Positions 29,918 through 40,125 are shown, numbered from the stretch's first letter. The stretch is 64,000 nt of DNA from Actinobacillus equuli (GCF_900636745.1 NZ_LR134310.1:1728501-1792500), one strand, 5' to 3'. The notes: generated by a model from the letters alone, not told the origin. Translations and numbers: made by a program.

Positions 29918-31486
29918 CTAAATTCGGCTACCGTGTTCCACTTTGACGTGGCTGGCGTGGTCGATTTCTTGGTTATTGTAATCGGATTTAAAGCCTTTTA
30001 AATAAACACGAATATGATTTTCTCGTGCGGTAATATTGGCGAAATCTTCAATCAATTCTAATACGTCTGAAGCGATATAAGATGTACGAGAGGCGTCAAT
30101 AATCACTTTGGAATTCGGGCGAATATTTTTTAAAGTCTTTTTAATTGCCGCTTTATTTAAGAAAGAAACCTCTTCGGAAAGTTGCATTTTGATGTAGCTT
30201 GCGTCTTCCAATTCTTCACGACTTAAGTAGTAAGCTCGCTTCATATTACCTTGTAATAAAAAGATAATACTAATCACTAGGCCCAATCCGACCCCTTTGA
30301 GTAAATCAAACGCCACCACTGCCGCCGCTGTCGCAACAAACGGAATAAATTGATAAATTCCTTTGTGCCAAAAGTGTTTAAAAATAGTTGGGCGAGCCAA
30401 TTTATAACCGACCAAAATTAATACTGCAGATAAAGTTGCTAACGGAATTTGATTTAAAATGCTCGGAATTGCCAAGACACAAACAAACAGCAAAATACCA
30501 TGAATAATACTGGAGAGTTTATGGGTTGCACCGGCATTGGCATTTGCAGAAGAACGCACGATTACTGCGGTAATCGGCAAGCCGCCTAATACGGAAGAGA
30601 CGATGTTCCCTACGCCTTGGGCACGTAATTCTTGATTAGTATCGGTAATGCGGCGTTTGCTGTCTAAACGGTCGGCGGCTTCAATCGATAGTAAAGTTTC
30701 GATTGAGGCTACTATTGCCATGGTTGCACCGGTTACCCATACGACAGATGAGCCAAAACCGCTAAAATCAGGCAAGCGGACTAAATGGCGCATTTCTTGC
30801 CAATTTTGAGCAATCGGTAATTGCACGAGCTGATTAGCCGGAATAGCTAAATGGCTACTAGTTGCGATAAATAGTTGGTTAATACCGATACTGACGATAA
30901 CGGCAACAAGTGCGGAAGGTAACATTTTTAATTGTTTCAAACGAGGGGAACTATCCCAAGCCAACATAATAAACAGTGAAATAAGCGCAATCAGTAATGC
31001 GCCTAAATGAATATTTAAATGGTGTTGAGTCAGTTCTGCGAAAACCTGTTTATTGCCTAACGCATAGGGCAGTTGCGAGAAAATAATCAGAATACCGATC
31101 CCGGCTAACATCCCTTCAATAACCGCTACCGGTATATAGTTGGTAATGCTACCGGCACGCAAAAAACCGAGCGAGAGCTGAATAGCACCCGCTACAATAC
31201 CGGCACACAAGAACAGTTCGAAGCTACCGAGTTGATTAATCGCCGCCAGAACAATGGCAACTAACCCGGCCGCAGGCCCGGCAACACTAATATGTGATGT
31301 GCTCAGAAAACCAATGACGATACCGCCGATAATTCCCGAAATAATCCCCGACAATGGTGGAGCGCCCGATGCAAGCGCAATACCTAAACATAAAGGTAAA
31401 GCGACTAAAAATACAACTAAACCGGAGGCAAAATTTTGCTTAAACAATCGTTCTTTATTTCTTTCGGAAATCATTGCGAATACCAT
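29918..31486 (-). CDS. SulP-family anion transporter
   Basis: SulP/SLC26-type membrane transporter for an inorganic or organic anion (sulfate, bicarbonate or dicarboxylate). Seen: NFASGLVVFLVALPLCLGIALASGAPPLSGIISGIIGG at the first membrane segments, ISVAGPAAGLVAIV, about ten further hydrophobic stretches, and a C-terminal STAS-like segment beginning near VSFLNKAAIKKTLKNIRPNSKVIIDASRTSYI. Length 522 aa. The start may be 31486 or 31474 (MISERNKE). Neither has a clear ribosome site. It faces away from rodZ, and substrate assignment is open. Confidence 0.82.
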   Translation of the reverse strand: MVFAMISERNKERLFKQNFASGLVVFLVALPLCLGIALASGAPPLSGIISGIIGGIVIGFLSTSHISVAGPAAGLVAIVLAAINQLGSFELFLCAGIVAGAIQLSLGFLRAGSITNYIPVAVIEGMLAGIGILIIFSQLPYALGNKQVFAELTQHHLNIHLGALLIALISLFIMLAWDSSPRLKQLKMLPSALVAVIVSIGINQLFIATSSHLAIPANQLVQLPIAQNWQEMRHLVRLPDFSGFGSSVVWVTGATMAIVASIETLLSIEAADRLDSKRRITDTNQELRAQGVGNIVSSVLGGLPITAVIVRSSANANAGATHKLSSIIHGILLFVCVLAIPSILNQIPLATLSAVLILVGYKLARPTIFKHFWHKGIYQFIPFVATAAAVVAFDLLKGVGLGLVISIIFLLQGNMKRAYYLSREELEDASYIKMQLSEEVSFLNKAAIKKTLKNIRPNSKVIIDASRTSYIASDVLELIEDFANITARENHIRVYLKGFKSDYNNQEIDHASHVKVEHGSRI

Positions 31487-31740
31487 ATGTAAATCTATTT
31501 TGAGAAAAGCCGTTGCTTTTGATAAAACAACTCAAACGTTATTTTACGCCGTATTGTTTCGATAAACTTTGGTTTATGTCAGAGAAGTTTAAATTTATTT
31601 TAAGATTTGCAAAAAAATGACTGAATTTAACCGCTTGTTAAAAAAAATTTGTCTGAATTTGCTTGTTAAGATTGCAAAACAAGCGTTACATCTTTAAACT
31701 TTCGAATAATTTTTTGTAATTTTTAACTAAGAGCTTAGCT

Positions 31741-32730
31741 ATGACTGAATCAATTAATCCGACGCAAGAAAATCAAGATGTTCGTTCACTGGGGCAAAGA
31801 ATAAAACAAGCACGTGAAGCCTTAAATTTAAGTATTGAAGATGTTGCTAAAAAAACAAATTTGAAAAAATCACATATTGAAGCATTAGAGAATGATATTT
31901 TCATTTTACAAAATGTAGCACCGACTTTCGTACGTGGTTATGTGCGTAATTATTTACGTTTTCTTCGTTTACCGGAAGAATTAGTTTCAAGCGTTAATTA
32001 TGGTGAAGTGATTATTCCAAAAGAAGCGGTTAAAACGCCTTCGCCAAAAGCAGTGCAAAAGTCACAAACACAATGGATGAAGTATTTAACCGTACTGGTA
32101 TTATTAGCCGCAGCAGGGATGACGTTACTTTGGTGGTGGCAAGATTATCAAAAAGAACAAGAAAATCGTGATCAATTCGTGATTAGTTCTACTCCTGCAG
32201 AAATTGCACCGGTTTCATCAGTTCCGGTGACAGTGGCTCCGCAACCAGTAGCACCACAGTCAGTTCAGCCGATTGAGCAAGTTATTCCAGCGGTAGAAGA
32301 AACCAAGGTGCCTGAAGTTACAGCGCCGGTAGTAAGTACGCCGGTTGTTGAGAATGCGCCGGTAACCGTTCAATCTGAGGCAATTGCGCCGGTAGAACAA
32401 CCTACAGAAGCGGTTAACGTATTACAACAAACTAACCCTGAAGCAGGTTTGACTGAGGAAGCAAGTGAGCAAACGGCGATCGGTAATGATGAATTACGTA
32501 TTGAAGTCATTGGCAAAGAAAGCTGGATTACCGTAAAAAATACCAAAAGCAAAAGAAGCTTAGCGGAAAAATTATATAGCAACGGAGAAGTGTTAACCTT
32601 TAACGGTAACGAACAATACCGTTTAACGATTGGCGCTCCGGCAAATGTAAAACTTTACTATAAAGGTCAAGAAGTACCATTAAAAATTGATGGTCGTGTA
32701 GCTCGAATTCGTTTACCTTTAGCACAATAA
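31741..32730 (+). CDS. rodZ: Cytoskeletal membrane protein RodZ
   Basis: Cell-shape protein that links MreB to the membrane. Seen: N-terminal Cro-like helix-turn-helix (residues about 17-78: LGQRIKQAREALNLSIEDVA), a membrane helix at about 114-133, a Pro/Val/Glu-rich periplasmic linker, and a C-terminal DUF4115-type beta domain ending with VPLKIDGRVARIRLPLAQ. Length 329 aa matches E. coli RodZ (337 aa). It precedes ispG by 9 bp, hisS and yfgM, the conserved rodZ-ispG-hisS-yfgM order. Confidence 0.93.
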   Translation: MTESINPTQENQDVRSLGQRIKQAREALNLSIEDVAKKTNLKKSHIEALENDIFILQNVAPTFVRGYVRNYLRFLRLPEELVSSVNYGEVIIPKEAVKTPSPKAVQKSQTQWMKYLTVLVLLAAAGMTLLWWWQDYQKEQENRDQFVISSTPAEIAPVSSVPVTVAPQPVAPQSVQPIEQVIPAVEETKVPEVTAPVVSTPVVENAPVTVQSEAIAPVEQPTEAVNVLQQTNPEAGLTEEASEQTAIGNDELRIEVIGKESWITVKNTKSKRSLAEKLYSNGEVLTFNGNEQYRLTIGAPANVKLYYKGQEVPLKIDGRVARIRLPLAQ

Positions 32731-32739
32731 GGATTGGAA

Positions 32740-33852
32740 ATGTCAATTCATCAATCGCCAATTAAACGTCGTGAATCGAAGAAAATTTGGGTTGGTAATG
32801 TCGCAGTCGGTGGTGATGCGCCGATTTCGGTACAATCGATGACAAATACCCGTACAACTGACGTCGAAGCAACGGTTGCACAGATTAAATCACTTGAGCG
32901 TGTCGGGGCGGATATCGTACGTGTTTCCGTGCCGACAATGGATGCGGCAGAGGCATTTAAAGTGATTAAACAACAAGTGAATGTACCGCTCGTGGCGGAT
33001 ATTCATTTCGATTATCGTATCGCTTTAAAAGTGGCGGAATACGGTGTTGATTGTTTGCGTATCAATCCGGGTAATATTGGTAATGAAGATCGTATTCGTG
33101 CAGTGGTAGATTGTGCGAAAGATAAAAATATTCCGATTCGAATCGGCGTAAATGCCGGTTCACTTGAACGTGATTTACAAGAGAAATACGGTGAGCCGAC
33201 TCCGCAAGCGTTATTAGAATCGGCATTACGTCACGTAGATATTTTAGACCGCTTTAACTTTGATAATTTTAAAGTGAGTGTAAAAGCATCCGATGTATTT
33301 TTAGCGGTTGAATCTTACCGCCTTTTAGCAAAACAAATCGTACAGCCGTTGCATTTAGGTATTACCGAAGCGGGTGGCGCGCGTGCCGGCTCGGTTAAAT
33401 CGGCAATTGGTTTAGGTTTATTACTTTCGGAAGGTATCGGTGATACATTACGTGTGTCTCTTGCCGCTGATCCGGTTGAAGAAGTCAAAGTCGGTTTCGA
33501 TATTTTAAAATCGTTACGTATTCGTTCTCGCGGTATTAACTTTATCGCTTGCCCTACTTGCTCACGCCAAGAAATTGATGTGATTGCAACAGTGAATGCG
33601 TTAGAACAACGTTTAGAAGATATCTTAACTCCAATGGATGTTTCTATTATCGGTTGTGTGGTAAACGGCCCGGGTGAAGCGCTTGTATCGGATCTCGGTG
33701 TCACCGGTTCCAATAAAATGAGCGGTTTCTATCTTGATGGCGTGCGCCAAAAAGAGCGTTTCGATAATGAGAAATTAATCGATCAACTAGAAGCTAAAAT
33801 TCGTGCTCGTGTTGCAGAGCAACACAATCGAATTCAAATCGAACAAATTTAA
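32740..33852 (+). CDS. ispG: 4-hydroxy-3-methylbut-2-enyl diphosphate synthase IspG (GcpE)
   Basis: Fe-S enzyme of the MEP isoprenoid pathway making HMBDP from MEcPP. Seen: N-terminal TIM-barrel segments [20 protein letters not shown] and [16 protein letters not shown], and Fe-S ligands in [10 protein letters not shown] and [12 protein letters not shown]. The start at 32740 (MSIHQSP) is preceded by AAGGA and gives 370 aa; a TTG six bases earlier is not used in my reading. Nine bases after rodZ. Confidence 0.96.
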   Translation: MSIHQSPIKRRESKKIWVGNVAVGGDAPISVQSMTNTRTTDVEATVAQIKSLERVGADIVRVSVPTMDAAEAFKVIKQQVNVPLVADIHFDYRIALKVAEYGVDCLRINPGNIGNEDRIRAVVDCAKDKNIPIRIGVNAGSLERDLQEKYGEPTPQALLESALRHVDILDRFNFDNFKVSVKASDVFLAVESYRLLAKQIVQPLHLGITEAGGARAGSVKSAIGLGLLLSEGIGDTLRVSLAADPVEEVKVGFDILKSLRIRSRGINFIACPTCSRQEIDVIATVNALEQRLEDILTPMDVSIIGCVVNGPGEALVSDLGVTGSNKMSGFYLDGVRQKERFDNEKLIDQLEAKIRARVAEQHNRIQIEQI

Positions 33853-33859
33853 TTTTAGT

Positions 33860-33957
33860 AACCACGGGTTACACAGGTTTTACGGATATTGTGCAAAACA
33901 AGCGGTCAATTTTCTTCAAAAATTTACCAGCCGTACTATTTTGTGTTGTCCGTGGTT
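33860..33957. repeat. Dispersed TTCCGTGGTT repeat, copy 5, with inverted ends
   Basis: AACCACGG (33860-33867) and CCGTGGTT (33950-33957) flank an uptake signal ACAAGCGGTC inside the ispG-hisS gap. It could fold into a long weak hairpin. Confidence 0.6.
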
Positions 33958-33981
33958 TTAGCGTAATAAAAGGAAAATAAA

Positions 33982-35253
33982 GTGGCTAAAAATATTCAAG
34001 CAATTCGTGGGATGAACGATTGCTCCCCAACAGAATCACCATTATGGCAGTGGATTGAAAATAAAGTACGTAATGTATTAGCCGGTTATGGCTATTCTGA
34101 AGTGCGTATGCCGATTGTAGAAAGTACGCCGCTTTTCGCACGTGCGATTGGCGAAGTAACGGATGTGGTTTCAAAAGAAATGTACACATTCTGGGATAAT
34201 GACGAACAATTAACTCTTCGTCCGGAAGGTACTGCCGGTTGTGTACGTGCAGCGATTGAACGTGGCTGGATCTATAATAATGAACAACGCTTATGGTATA
34301 TGGGACCAATGTTCCGTCACGAGCGTCCGCAAAAAGGTCGTTATCGTCAATTCCACCAAGCCGGTGTAGAAATTTTTGGTATTCCAAATCCGGAAATTGA
34401 TGCGGAACTCATTATTTTAACTGCGCGTTTATGGAAAGAATTGGGTATCGATCAACACGTTTCTTTACAACTAAACTCAATTGGTTCGCTTGAAGCACGC
34501 GCGAATTATCGTTCGGCATTGGTAAAATTCTTGGAAAATCATACCGCTTTAATGAGTGATGAAGAAAAAGAGCGTTTAGTTAAAAATCCGTTACGTATTC
34601 TTGATACCAAAAACCAAGCGTTACAAGAAGTACTGAATGACGCACCGAAATTATTAGATTACCTGGATGATGACAGTCGTGAACATTTTGCGCAGCTTTG
34701 TAGTCTATTAGACGCAATGGGTATTGCTTATGAAGTTAATCCAAAACTGGTACGTGGTTTAGATTACTACAATAAAACCGTGTTTGAGTGGGTAACTTCA
34801 GCATTAGGTTCTCAAGGCACGGTATGTGGCGGTGGTCGTTATGACGGCTTGGTTGAACAGCTTGGCGGCCACGCAACGCAAGGTGTTGGTTTTGCAATGG
34901 GCTTAGAGCGTTTAGTTCTACTTGTTCAAGAAGTGAATAAAGAGATCAGCTTACCGAAAGCAGTTGATGTGTATGTAGTTTATTCAGGCGAAGGCGCAAC
35001 TTTAAATGCTTTCCAAATTGCAGAACAAATTCGTACGGAATTACCGCAATTACGCGTGATGACACATTGCTCCGGCGGTAATTTCAAAAAGCAATTCAAG
35101 CGTGCAGATAAAGTAGAAGCACAAATCGCATTAGTTATCGGTGAAAGCGAAGTCGCTGAGCAAAAAGTGGTTGTAAAAGATCTACAAAGCGGTGCGGAAC
35201 AAATTACTATTGCACAAGCAGATCTTATTTCAGAACTTACTAAACGTTTTTAA
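33982..35253 (+). CDS. hisS: Histidyl-tRNA synthetase HisS
   Basis: Class II aminoacyl-tRNA synthetase charging tRNA-His. Seen: [15 protein letters not shown], class II motif 2 [24 protein letters not shown], the HisRS motifs [16 protein letters not shown] and [13 protein letters not shown], and an anticodon-binding C-terminal domain. The start codon is GTG (VAKNIQ) with AAAGGAAAATAAA upstream. Length 423 aa is standard. Confidence 0.96.
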   Translation: MAKNIQAIRGMNDCSPTESPLWQWIENKVRNVLAGYGYSEVRMPIVESTPLFARAIGEVTDVVSKEMYTFWDNDEQLTLRPEGTAGCVRAAIERGWIYNNEQRLWYMGPMFRHERPQKGRYRQFHQAGVEIFGIPNPEIDAELIILTARLWKELGIDQHVSLQLNSIGSLEARANYRSALVKFLENHTALMSDEEKERLVKNPLRILDTKNQALQEVLNDAPKLLDYLDDDSREHFAQLCSLLDAMGIAYEVNPKLVRGLDYYNKTVFEWVTSALGSQGTVCGGGRYDGLVEQLGGHATQGVGFAMGLERLVLLVQEVNKEISLPKAVDVYVVYSGEGATLNAFQIAEQIRTELPQLRVMTHCSGGNFKKQFKRADKVEAQIALVIGESEVAEQKVVVKDLQSGAEQITIAQADLISELTKRF

Positions 35254-35292
35254 GTTATTCCCCCGTTTGGGGTAAATGGAGAAATCATTATT

Positions 35293-35913
35293 ATGAGCGA
35301 TTATTTAAATAAAACGGAAGAGCAGCAGTTTGAAGAGGCAAAAGGCTGGTTTAAAGAAAATGGTACACCGATTTTGGTTGCGATCATTATTGCCTGTGCT
35401 GCAACTTTCGGTTGGAATTTTTGGAAAAATCACCAAATTGAAACGGCACAACAAACTTCTGCAACTTACCAAAATATTATGGAAAGTTATTTGCAAGATC
35501 CGAGCAAAAATGCACCGCTTGTAGAAAAGTTTATCGCGGATCATAAAGATTCAAGTTATGCCGTTTTCGCACAGTTAGAAGAAGCAAAACAAGCCGTTGA
35601 TAAAGCGGATTTTGCTCGTGCGAAAAGTGTATTAGAGAACGCATTGGCGATAACAAGTGATTCAACATTACAAACAGTAATTCGTTTCCGTTTAGCTGCG
35701 GTGGATTACCAGCTAAAACATTACGATCAGGCGTTAGCAATGCTCGCTCAGATCCAAGATCAAGTGTGGGAACAACGTAAGCTTGTGTTAAGCGGTGATA
35801 TTCTTGTTGCTAAAGGCGATAAAGATGCTGCAAAGAGCGCTTATGAAAAAGCAAAAGAGATTGCACCGGCACAAGATAAAGTGTTAATTGATGTGCGTTT
35901 AAATAATCTGTAA
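35293..35913 (+). CDS. yfgM: YfgM-family ancillary SecYEG translocon protein
   Basis: Inner-membrane protein of the YfgM/BamB-neighbourhood family that associates with SecYEG and periplasmic chaperones. Seen: one N-terminal membrane helix (about residues 24-42) and a TPR-like periplasmic part with repeated helices ending DKVLIDVRLNNL. Length 206 aa matches E. coli YfgM. It follows hisS by 39 bp, as in E. coli; bamB and der, usually next, are absent here. Confidence 0.9.
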   Translation: MSDYLNKTEEQQFEEAKGWFKENGTPILVAIIIACAATFGWNFWKNHQIETAQQTSATYQNIMESYLQDPSKNAPLVEKFIADHKDSSYAVFAQLEEAKQAVDKADFARAKSVLENALAITSDSTLQTVIRFRLAAVDYQLKHYDQALAMLAQIQDQVWEQRKLVLSGDILVAKGDKDAAKSAYEKAKEIAPAQDKVLIDVRLNNL

Positions 35914-35918
35914 TCGAA

Positions 35919-35951
35919 ATAGGACTGTTGTCTAGACAGTCCTATTTTTTT
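35919..35951 (+). terminator. Terminator after yfgM
   Basis: ATAGGACTGT (35919-35928) pairs with ACAGTCCTAT (35936-35945), followed by a T run. Confidence 0.9.
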
Positions 35952-35960
35952 ATCTGATGC

Positions 35961-35992
35961 ATGAGAATGTAATTTATATTTTACATTCTATG
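35961..35992 (+). promoter_or_regulatory. Palindrome upstream of pnuC
   Basis: AGAATGTAA (35964-35972) and TTACATTCT (35981-35989) form a 9+9 inverted repeat with an 8-nt spacer, nearly extended by GCAT/ATGC ends. It sits about 50 bp before pnuC and could be an operator or a leader hairpin. It does not match the NadR or NiaR boxes I know. Confidence 0.4.
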
Positions 35993-36038
35993 CTAATTTG
36001 ACTTACACTTTCCTCAGTATCATTACATTGGAGGTCAT

Positions 36039-36731
36039 ATGAATACACAAAACGTTTCAAATTTTATTAAGCAAGAACTTTCCGGTTGGAAACCTTTTGA
36101 AGTTATTTGGCTTGTAGCCTTTATTGCCGCACAAGTTTGGGCTTATGTACAAGCGCCGGATTCTATTTTGGCAATGATTTCGGGGATTGCCGGTATCATC
36201 TGTGTCGTGTTGGTGAGTAAAGGTAAAGTGAGTAACTATTTATTCGGATTGATTTTCGCTTACACCTACTTTTATGTGGCGTGGGGCAATAATTTTATCG
36301 GTGAAATGAATAGCGTACTTTATGTTTATTTACCGGCACAATTTATCGGTTACTTCGTTTGGCAAGCGAATATGCAAAAAGACAGCCAAGGCGGTGGTGC
36401 GGTGATTGCTAAATCGTTAACTGTCAAAGGTTGGATCGTATTATTAGCAACGATTAGTATCGGTACTTTACTTTTTATTCAAGCACTTAAAGCAGCGGGC
36501 GGTAGTTCAACCGGCTTAGATGGAGTGACAACTATCACCACGGTGGCGGCACAATTACTGATGATTTTACGTTATCGTGAACAATGGTTATTGTGGATTG
36601 TACTTAATGTGTTATCAATCGCTTTATGGGCGGAAACACCGGCGATGTATTTAATGTATGGTGCATATCTGCTTAACTCGCTTTACGGTTTCTATAATTG
36701 GACGCAATTAGAGAAAAATGCTCATCGCTAA
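36039..36731 (+). CDS. pnuC: Nicotinamide riboside transporter PnuC
   Basis: Inner-membrane transporter for nicotinamide riboside, central to the NAD (V-factor) salvage used by many Pasteurellaceae. Seen: PnuC-type sequence SGWKPFEVIWLVAFIAAQVWAYV, VSKGKVSNYLFGLIFAYTYFYVAWG, and about seven hydrophobic segments. Length 230 aa. A strong GGAGG ribosome site lies 5 nt before the ATG. It is a single gene, closed by an uptake-signal hairpin shared with purD. Confidence 0.93.
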   Translation: MNTQNVSNFIKQELSGWKPFEVIWLVAFIAAQVWAYVQAPDSILAMISGIAGIICVVLVSKGKVSNYLFGLIFAYTYFYVAWGNNFIGEMNSVLYVYLPAQFIGYFVWQANMQKDSQGGGAVIAKSLTVKGWIVLLATISIGTLLFIQALKAAGGSSTGLDGVTTITTVAAQLLMILRYREQWLLWIVLNVLSIALWAETPAMYLMYGAYLLNSLYGFYNWTQLEKNAHR

Positions 36732-36751
36732 TATTCTTAGCTAGCTAATAA

Positions 36752-36801
36752 CAAGCGGTCTAATTTGCAAAATATTTTACAAATTAGACCGCTTGATTTT
36801 T
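36752..36801. terminator. Inverted uptake-signal pair between pnuC and purD
   Basis: A 16-bp stem (36752-36767 with 36780-36795), then ATTTTTT on the plus strand. Confidence 0.8.
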
Positions 36802-36822
36802 TGCTATGAGTCTAAAAGCAAA

Positions 36823-38109
36823 TTATGCTTTTTCTCTTGCTACGGCACGGTAGCCAATATCACGGCGATAGAAACGACCTTGCCATTGAATTTGTTCGGC
36901 AAGTTTTAAGGCTTGCTGCTGCGCATCAAATACAGAATGACCTAATGCGGTTGCACATAAAACACGACCACCGTTTGTCACTAATTTACCGTCTTTTTGC
37001 TCAACACCGGCAAGGAAGACTTTCTGTGATTTTTGTGCTTGGGTTGGAATACCGCTGATTTCATCACCTTTACGATAATCGCCCGGATAGCCTTCAGCAG
37101 CTAACACGATACCTAATGCCGCTTGTTCACACCATTTCGATTTAATCGTATCAAGTTTCTCATCGCAAGCGGCTAAACAAAGTTGCACAAGATCCGATTC
37201 TAAACGCATCATAATCGGTTGTGTTTCCGGATCACCAAAGCGGCAATTGAATTCGATCACTTTAGGTTGTCCGTTCGGCATAATCATTAAACCTGCATAG
37301 AGGAAACCGGTATATGGATTACCTTCTGCCGCCATACCTCTTACTGTTGGGTAAATGACTTCTTGCATAACACGATTATGAATTTCTTGTGTGACAACCG
37401 GTGCCGGTGAATAAGCGCCCATACCACCGGTATTTAAACCTTTATCACCTTCGCCAACACGTTTGTGATCTTGACTGGTTGCCATCGGCTCAACGTTTTT
37501 ACCGTCTACCATCACGATAAAGCTTGCTTCTTCACCGTCTAAAAATTCTTCGATAACCACACGGCTACCGGCGTCACCGAATGCATTGCCTGACAGCATA
37601 TCTTTTACCGCTTCTTCCGCTTCTTCGAGCGTCATTGCAACAATTACGCCTTTACCGGCAGCTAAACCGTCCGCTTTAATTACAATCGGCGCACCTTTTT
37701 GTTTTAAATAAGCTAGTGCCGGCTCAACTTCTGTGAAGTTCTGATATTCAGCAGTTGGAATTTGATGACGGGCTAAGAAATCTTTAGTAAATGCTTTTGA
37801 ACCTTCTAATTGTGCGGCAGCTTGGGTAGGTCCAAAGATTTTTAAGTTGTTCGCACGGAATGCATCAACTACACCGATAACGAGCGGTGCTTCCGGTCCA
37901 ACAATCGTTAAGCCAATTTGGTTTTCTTTCGCAAAAGCCACTAATGCAGGAACATCGGTTGCGGCGATTGCCACATTTTCGATACCTTCTTCCAGTGCGG
38001 TACCGGCATTCCCCGGTGCGACAAAAACTTTTTTGACTAAAAGCGATTGACGAACTTTCCAAGTTAAAGCGTGTTCACGACCACCGTTACCAATAATTAA
38101 TACATTCAT
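36823..38109 (-). CDS. purD: Phosphoribosylamine-glycine ligase PurD (GARS)
   Basis: ATP-grasp enzyme of purine biosynthesis making GAR from phosphoribosylamine, glycine and ATP. Seen: N-terminal MNVLIIGNGGREHALTWKV, VGPEAPLVIGVVDAF, ATP-grasp KADGLAAGKGVIVA, GDKGLNTGGMGAYSPAPV, and EFNCRFGDPETQPIM. Length 428 aa is standard. Its upstream region has a near-perfect PurR operator. purH, often adjacent in enterics, is not here. Confidence 0.97.
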   Translation of the reverse strand: MNVLIIGNGGREHALTWKVRQSLLVKKVFVAPGNAGTALEEGIENVAIAATDVPALVAFAKENQIGLTIVGPEAPLVIGVVDAFRANNLKIFGPTQAAAQLEGSKAFTKDFLARHQIPTAEYQNFTEVEPALAYLKQKGAPIVIKADGLAAGKGVIVAMTLEEAEEAVKDMLSGNAFGDAGSRVVIEEFLDGEEASFIVMVDGKNVEPMATSQDHKRVGEGDKGLNTGGMGAYSPAPVVTQEIHNRVMQEVIYPTVRGMAAEGNPYTGFLYAGLMIMPNGQPKVIEFNCRFGDPETQPIMMRLESDLVQLCLAACDEKLDTIKSKWCEQAALGIVLAAEGYPGDYRKGDEISGIPTQAQKSQKVFLAGVEQKDGKLVTNGGRVLCATALGHSVFDAQQQALKLAEQIQWQGRFYRRDIGYRAVAREKA

Positions 38110-38132
38110 TTGGATTCCTTATAAATTAACAA

Positions 38133-38148
38133 AAGCAAACGTTTGCGC
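38133..38148 (-). promoter_or_regulatory. PurR operator upstream of purD
   Basis: AAGCAAACGTTTGCGC, with the 12-bp palindrome GCAAACGTTTGC at 38135-38146, close to the PurR consensus ACGCAAACGTTTGCGT. It lies 24 bp upstream of purD. Confidence 0.85.
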
Positions 38149-38280
38149 AATTGTACTAGAAGATCACAAAATACTGAACTATTATTCGTATTTTTATCTG
38201 ATAAAACCTATTTTCATATTTAAGTGATAAATCACATTATTAAATTATGCTTAAAAGACAGCATTAACAATAAATTTTGC

Positions 38281-38308
38281 TTGCAAAACCAACAAGTTTA
38301 CGTATAAT
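38281..38308 (+). promoter_or_regulatory. Promoter for the rpsF operon
   Basis: TTGCAA (38281-38286), a 16-bp spacer, then TATAAT (38303-38308), about 90 bp before rpsF. Confidence 0.6.
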
Positions 38309-38344
38309 TCCGCCGTTCAGTCACATTTGTTTTTTAATCCTTGC

Positions 38345-38400
38345 TTCCACAAGTTGGTGACTGGCTAAAGTTGGAGGCTGCTAACCCGTAAGGATAGTCA
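38345..38400 (+). promoter_or_regulatory. rpsF leader, candidate S6:S18 autoregulatory element
   Basis: The untranslated leader ends with GGAGGCTGCTAACCCGTAAG before the start, resembling the conserved CCG-containing rpsF leader that the S6:S18 complex binds in many bacteria. Assignment is from resemblance and position; folding was not computed. Confidence 0.45.
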
Positions 38401-38749
38401 ATGCGTCACTACGAAATCGTTTTTATGGTTCACCCGGACCAAAGCGAACAAGTACCAGCAATGATTGAGCGTTACACAGCATCTGTAAAAGAAGCTGGCG
38501 GTCAAGTTCATCGCTTAGAAGATTGGGGTCGTCGTCAATTAGCATACCCAATCAACAAACTTCACAAAGCACACTACGTGTTAATGAATGTAGAAGCACC
38601 TCAAAGTGTAATCGACGAGTTAGAAACTAACTTCCGTTATAACGATGCAGTTCTTCGTAACTTAATCGTTCACACTAAAGCGGCAGTAACTGAAGCTTCA
38701 CCAATGGTGAAAGCGAAAGAAAGCAAAGTTGCTGAAGCGGTAGCTGAAG

Positions 38750-38775
<26 letters not shown>
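38401..38775 (+). CDS. rpsF: 30S ribosomal protein S6
   Basis: Small-subunit protein that pairs with S18. Seen: [25 protein letters not shown], the [14 protein letters not shown] motif and [16 protein letters not shown], with an acidic C-terminal tail ending EAGE. Length 124 aa. First gene of rpsF-priB-rpsR-rplI, the conserved enteric order. Its stop codon overlaps the beginning of priB. Confidence 0.98.
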
Positions 38776-39326
<551 letters not shown>

Positions 39327-39343
39327 TAGAGAGGTCGAGTACA

Positions 39344-39793
39344 ATGCAAGTTATTTTATTAGATAAAGTTGCTCACTTAGGTTCTGTGGGCGACCAAGTA
39401 ACTGTTAAATCAGGTTTTGCACGTAACTTCTTAATCCCACAAGGTAAAGCGGTTATGGCAACAGCAGCAAACATCGCTCACTTCGAAGCACGTCGTGCTG
39501 AATTAGAAGCAAAAGCGGCAGCGGCATTAGCAGCAGCACAAGCTCGTGCAGCTAAAATTGCTGAAATCGCAGCAGTATCAGTATCTGCAACAGCAGGTGA
39601 TGATGGTCGTTTATTCGGTTCTATCTCTGCAAAAGATATCGCTGATGCATTAACAGCAGCAGGCGTTGAAGTAGCTAAATCAGAAGTTCGTTTAGGTGAA
39701 GGTCCACTTCGCACAACTGGTGAACACGAAGTTAAAGTTCACTTACACGCTGAAGTGAATGCAACTGTAACTGTTAACGTAGTTGCTGAATAA
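39344..39793 (+). CDS. rplI: 50S ribosomal protein L9
   Basis: Large-subunit protein with two globular domains joined by a long helix. Seen: [36 protein letters not shown], a long Ala-rich helix and a C-terminal domain with [16 protein letters not shown]. Length 149 aa is standard. Last gene of the operon. Confidence 0.98.
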   Translation: MQVILLDKVAHLGSVGDQVTVKSGFARNFLIPQGKAVMATAANIAHFEARRAELEAKAAAALAAAQARAAKIAEIAAVSVSATAGDDGRLFGSISAKDIADALTAAGVEVAKSEVRLGEGPLRTTGEHEVKVHLHAEVNATVTVNVVAE

Positions 39794-39810
39794 TCTTTTG
39801 ATTATCGAGA

Positions 39811-39840
39811 AACCCAGCTTAGGCTGGGTTTTTTTGTTTT
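39811..39840 (+). terminator. Terminator after rplI
   Basis: AACCCAGC (39811-39818) and GCTGGGTT (39823-39830) with a TTAG loop, then a T run. Confidence 0.92.
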
Positions 39841-39867
39841 TGATAACTATTGAAATTCAATGGCTAT

Positions 39868-39896
39868 TAAAATGCCCACCTTTTAAAGGTGGGCAC
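39868..39896 (-). terminator. Terminator after the YdcH-like gene
   Basis: A 10-11-bp palindrome around TGCCCACC...GGTGGGCA (39873-39895) followed on the minus strand by ATTTT, downstream of the minus-strand DUF465 gene. Confidence 0.8.
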
Positions 39897-39909
39897 TGTG
39901 ATTAATTTA

Positions 39910-40125
39910 TTAAGCTGATTTTTTCTTTAAAATAGCATAAAGCTCATCTTTTATATGTAATTTCTCTTTTTTGAGTAATTCTACTTCATCATTGGTTGCA
40001 AGCTCTATATTTGACTCCATGTTTTTAATACGTTGGTCTAGCTCATTATGTCTCTCAAATAAGCGAGTAAAATGAGCGTCGCTATTTTTTAATTTGGTGA
40101 TTAGCTCACGAAATTCTGGGAACAT
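39910..40125 (-). CDS. ydcH: YdcH/DUF465-family small protein
   Basis: Small mostly helical protein of unknown function. Seen: MFPEFRELITKLKNSDAHFTRLFERHNELDQRI and KKEKLHIKDELYAILKK, the YdcH hallmark; a coiled coil is likely. The ATG at 40125 gives 71 aa and has AGGAG 6 nt upstream; a TTG six bases earlier abuts the ribosome site and is unlikely. Alone between rplI and the chalcone-isomerase-like gene, with its own terminator. Confidence 0.85.
   Translation of the reverse strand: MFPEFRELITKLKNSDAHFTRLFERHNELDQRIKNMESNIELATNDEVELLKKEKLHIKDELYAILKKKSA

Noticed and set aside
29783-30001. 72-codon open frame after argH
   Set aside because: It is made of the uptake-signal hairpin and the TTCCGTGG repeat and enters the SulP gene in antisense; no coding character.
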